Source: Syngnathus acus
Lineage: Eukaryota; Chordata; Actinopteri; Syngnathiformes; Syngnathidae
Length of the DNA stretch: 64,000 bases
Reading direction: 5' to 3'
Assembly (NCBI RefSeq): GCF_901709675.1
Contig: NC_051091.1
Span: forward strand, 2,167,967 to 2,231,966
The first letter of the stretch is position 1. Every line of letters starts with the position of its first letter. The position numbers and the translations under genes were made by a program. The notes under the pieces are model-generated. The model ran no database searches, was not told the DNA's origin, and worked only from the letters and a program-made list of their open reading frames with translations. Shown here piece by piece: positions 63,963 through 64,000 of the stretch.

Positions 63963-64000
63963 TCAAATTAGGGCTAGGGTTTTAAACTAGAATTTCAAAT

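Larger units (their letters stand above)
61426..64000. other. grip2 3' UTR and flank
   Basis: No further coding exon is seen. The stretch holds a 2-3 copy repeat of TCCCAATACTTTTGT-like words with CAAGCACATTTT (61726-61860), a long TG tract (62439-62537), an AATAAA at 63411-63416 that could end a long grip2 transcript, and a (ATCC)n/(GGAT)n-flanked repeat at the edge. Confidence 0.5.

Overview
The window is nuclear DNA of a ray-finned (teleost) fish. Genes are split by short GT-AG introns, intergenic DNA is rich in microsatellites ((CT)n, (CA)n, (GGAT)n), and the proteins read as fish orthologues of named vertebrate genes. No virus, plasmid, CRISPR or bacterial operon is visible. Protein identities come from remembered vertebrate sequences, not a database search. 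Exon edges come from splice sites plus reading-frame closure; the seven complete gene models with a single start, and grip2 with each alternative start, add up to whole codons.

Layout. 1-2205: 3' end of an unidentified + strand gene with a basic, AT-hook-like segment. 3353-10491: ippk (inositol-pentakisphosphate 2-kinase, 14 exons, 483 aa). 12460-13852: tmem263 (127 aa). 16788-19204: dram2 (7 exons, 273 aa). 20206-22262 on the - strand: a c6orf89 homologue (7 coding exons, 334 aa), tail-to-tail with dram2 and head-to-head with the next gene. 23498-28549: nfs1, mitochondrial cysteine desulfurase (13 exons, 450 aa). 29960-32138: sec13 (9 exons, 320 aa). 33151-37164: a type II keratin (10 exons, 436 aa). 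38788-61425: a seven-PDZ scaffold best matched to grip2, with two recognisable alternative first exons, a possible third, and 24 shared exons (1140 aa with either 55-nt first exon). 61426-64000: grip2 3' flank and repeats.

The genes do not form a pathway: they serve inositol phosphate synthesis, autophagy, Fe-S cluster assembly, ER export, the cytoskeleton and synaptic scaffolding. In human they lie on several chromosomes (as I recall 9, 12, 1, 6, 20 and 3), so this is a fish-specific order; only sec13 and grip2 share a human arm (3p25). Regulation is visible as CCAAT and ETS-type motifs before ippk and nfs1, a TATA-like box behind a 600-base pyrimidine tract before the keratin gene, and alternative promoters of grip2.

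Mobile DNA is moderate and broken: a TIR element in ippk intron 1, Tc1/mariner-like pieces, a LINE endonuclease fragment, two copies of one tRNA-derived SINE, a solo-LTR-like block and several (GGAT)n-tailed repeats. The most interesting points are the grip2 start exons, two apparent GC-AG introns, an extra intron splitting the canonical 221-nt keratin exon, a near-perfect 57-bp palindrome in that gene, and degenerate short-word tandem tracts in several introns.
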